In this document: piece by piece, positions 29,691 to 30,950 of the stretch
How the letters are laid out: each line of letters starts with the position of its first letter
How positions within the stretch are numbered: the stretch's first letter is position 1
Assembly: GCA_964471535.1 (NCBI GenBank)
Contig: CAYYHA010000029.1
Coordinates: 1-30,950 of the forward strand
Direction of reading: 5' to 3'
Length of the DNA: 30,950 nucleotides
DNA from: CAYYHA01 sp964471535
GTDB lineage: Bacteria; Myxococcota; Myxococcia; SLRQ01
Notes under the pieces: model-generated
What the model was told of the DNA's origin: nothing
The model's database searches: none
What the model saw: the letters and a program-made list of their open reading frames with translations, nothing else
Made by a program: the position numbers and the translations under genes

Positions 29691-30629
29691 TCAACTCGAC
29701 GGCCGCCAGGGCGAAACCGGTTGCGCGGCTGGCCGGGCGGTCGATGGCCGGGTTCCCACCCGGACCACCGGATTGGCCAACACGCCCAGCGGGCCGCACT
29801 CGATCCGCACCTCGTCGCCTTCCTCGGAGCAGAAATCGTCCGGCGGCACGATGCCGGTGCCGGTGAGCAAGACGACCCCGTCGGGCAGTTCCTGACAGCG
29901 GGTGAGGAACCCGGCCAGCTCGTCGAACCGCCGCTTCAGCCGCGCCAATGAAGTTTGGCCTTCGAACACGGTCCGGCCGGCGCGCCGGATTTCCATCCGC
30001 ATGGTCCAACCCCGGACTTCCTCCTCCGGCACGCCCGCCAACAACACGGGTCCCAAGGCGCAACTGTGCCGGTAGATCTTGGCCTGCGGCAGATACAGGA
30101 GGTTTTCCCCTTCGATGTCGCGCGCGCTCATGTCGTTGCCCAAAGTGCAGCCCACCACCCTTCCCCGGCCGTCCACGACCAGCGCCAGCTCCGGTTCGGG
30201 CACGGTCCAACGGGAATCGTGCCGGACGCCGACCGGTTCCCCGGGGCCGGAAACCTTCTGCGGCAGCGCCTTGAAAAACAGTTCCGGCCGTTCCGCCTCG
30301 TAAACCCGGTCGTAAGCCGAGGCGCTGAACTCGGATTCCTCCATGCGCGCGGTGCGGCTGCGTTCGTAGGTGACGCCCGCCGCCCAGACTTCTTGGAGAT
30401 CGACCGGCGCCAGCAAGCGCAGTTCGGCCAGTGGCCGGGCCGGCTGTTGACCAGCCTTGGCCGCGCGTTCGGCCAACCAAGCCAAGGGATCCGGCTGGCG
30501 CAAACCTTCGGCCAGCCAGTTGCGGTCGGAGTCGGGCAACAACCAGACCTGGTCGCGCTCCACGAGGCCCCATCCCACGGTGTCGCCGGCTTCGGCGCGA
30601 CAGCGAACCCATTTCATGGTTTGCGGCAT
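29691..30629 (-). CDS. Fumarylacetoacetate hydrolase (FAH) superfamily protein
   Basis: A 312-residue enzyme of the FAH superfamily, whose members hydrolyse or decarboxylate beta-diketo or keto acids in the breakdown of aromatic compounds or sugars. The metal-binding set is visible: an EPE motif (VPEPELALVVD) and the acidic pair in CTLGNDMSARDIEGEN, together with PQAKIYRHSCALGP. YERSRTARMEESEF and LFFKALPQKVSGPGEPV line the substrate region, and TGTGIVPPDDFCSEEGDEVRIEC plus LGVLANPVVRVG is the usual end. About 20 Pro/Arg/Ser-rich residues follow that end, close to the junction. ATG at 30617 is an alternative start. The partial TPR gene lies 35 bp upstream on the same strand. Its genome of origin is uncertain. 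Confidence 0.88.
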   Translation of the reverse strand: MPQTMKWVRCRAEAGDTVGWGLVERDQVWLLPDSDRNWLAEGLRQPDPLAWLAERAAKAGQQPARPLAELRLLAPVDLQEVWAAGVTYERSRTARMEESEFSASAYDRVYEAERPELFFKALPQKVSGPGEPVGVRHDSRWTVPEPELALVVDGRGRVVGCTLGNDMSARDIEGENLLYLPQAKIYRHSCALGPVLLAGVPEEEVRGWTMRMEIRRAGRTVFEGQTSLARLKRRFDELAGFLTRCQELPDGVVLLTGTGIVPPDDFCSEEGDEVRIECGPLGVLANPVVRVGTRPSTARPAAQPVSPWRPSS

Positions 30630-30664
30630 GACGGCGGGGAGATTGGCCCGGAGGACGGACCGTT

Positions 30665-30950
30665 TCAACGGTTGAGCATCTCCTCCACCACGGCGAGGGC
30701 TTCCCGGGCCCGGTCGTCGGAGGGGTTCAGTTGCACGAGCCGTTCGAAGGCTTGGCGGGCGCGGTCGGGCCGTCCGGCCAGGGCCAGCAGCACGCCCTGT
30801 TGAAACAGCAGGTTCCGCAGCAAATCGCGGGGCGGGGATTTTTCCAAGCCGGCCTGGGCGGTCTGCAACAGGACGGCGGGATTGTTCAGGTCGCCGCCGC
30901 CCAACGCATCCCGCAGCCACAAGGCGCTCAAGGCGAGGTTGACCAGCGGG
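30665..30950 (-). CDS. TPR-repeat protein, C-terminal fragment (runs off right edge)
   Basis: An open minus-strand frame enters from the right edge and ends with a TGA at 30665. The visible 94 residues include LLRNLLFQQGVLLALAGRPDRARQAFERLVQLNPSDDRAREALAVVEEMLNR, a canonical TPR unit (small residues at the helix-packing positions, then LNP-D at the turn). The start lies outside the window. It is probably co-transcribed with the FAH gene that begins 35 bp downstream. Confidence 0.7.
   Translation of the reverse strand, partial: PLVNLALSALWLRDALGGGDLNNPAVLLQTAQAGLEKSPPRDLLRNLLFQQGVLLALAGRPDRARQAFERLVQLNPSDDRAREALAVVEEMLNR

Noticed and set aside
1..30950. CRISPR arrays, tRNA and rRNA genes
   Set aside because: No regularly spaced repeats, cloverleaf arms or rRNA-like sequence were recognised in any intergenic gap.

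Overview
The window is very GC-rich and densely coded, with genes on both strands. Several families here are common in Myxococcota and related former Deltaproteobacteria: a receiver protein with a DUF4388-type domain, a DUF2330-like protein with a membrane-sorting-like tail, many lipoprotein signals with Gly/Asp/Pro linkers, and a monomeric isocitrate dehydrogenase. My best inference is a myxobacterium-like or deltaproteobacterial genome fragment, possibly from a metagenome. No rRNA, tRNA, CRISPR array, phage gene or transposase was seen.

Layout. 1-3.2 kb: start of a secreted protein (minus), a PduO-type cobalamin adenosyltransferase (plus), then fdhD and a DUF2330-like protein (minus). 3.4-5.7 kb: receiver/DUF4388 regulator and trpS (plus). 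5.8-8.6 kb: large TPR protein and a small outer-membrane barrel protein (minus). 8.97-12.4 kb: a lipoprotein with two lamin-tail and two phospholipase-D domains, an EamA transporter and a four-helix membrane protein (plus). 12.5-12.8 kb: small RRM RNA-binding protein (minus) with its own promoter, 5'-end hairpin and terminator. 13.1-16.5 kb: dCMP deaminase, monomeric isocitrate dehydrogenase and DUF99 (plus). 16.5-21.1 kb: fda, then a potassium-uptake operon of ktrB, ktrA and a HAMP membrane sensor (minus). 21.3-22.0 kb: membrane zinc peptidase (plus). 22.1-25.0 kb: hsp20 with a degenerate sigma-like protein, and a hybrid histidine kinase (minus). 25.3-29.7 kb: mntP, a cysteine-rich lipoprotein and an ABC exporter operon (plus). 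29.7-30.95 kb: an FAH-family hydrolase and the end of a TPR protein (minus).

The ABC exporter permease stops making sense after about 92 residues and runs into the FAH gene on the other strand. This is either a deletion/rearrangement or an assembly join near 29,671-29,690; everything to its right may belong to another genome.

The most general signal is regulatory. At least six genes (starts at 147-, 312+, 4644+, 8607-, 21138-, 25334+) have a -35/-10-like pair placed so that transcription would begin at or within about two bases of the start codon. This implies leaderless mRNAs, whereas other genes here have clear Shine-Dalgarno sites. Other candidates are two identical-pattern GTCCA-N5-TGGAC palindromes 81 bp apart in a divergent gap, and a three-gene potassium operon in which the channel has a large extra N-terminal membrane domain and the third gene is a HAMP sensor with no output domain.
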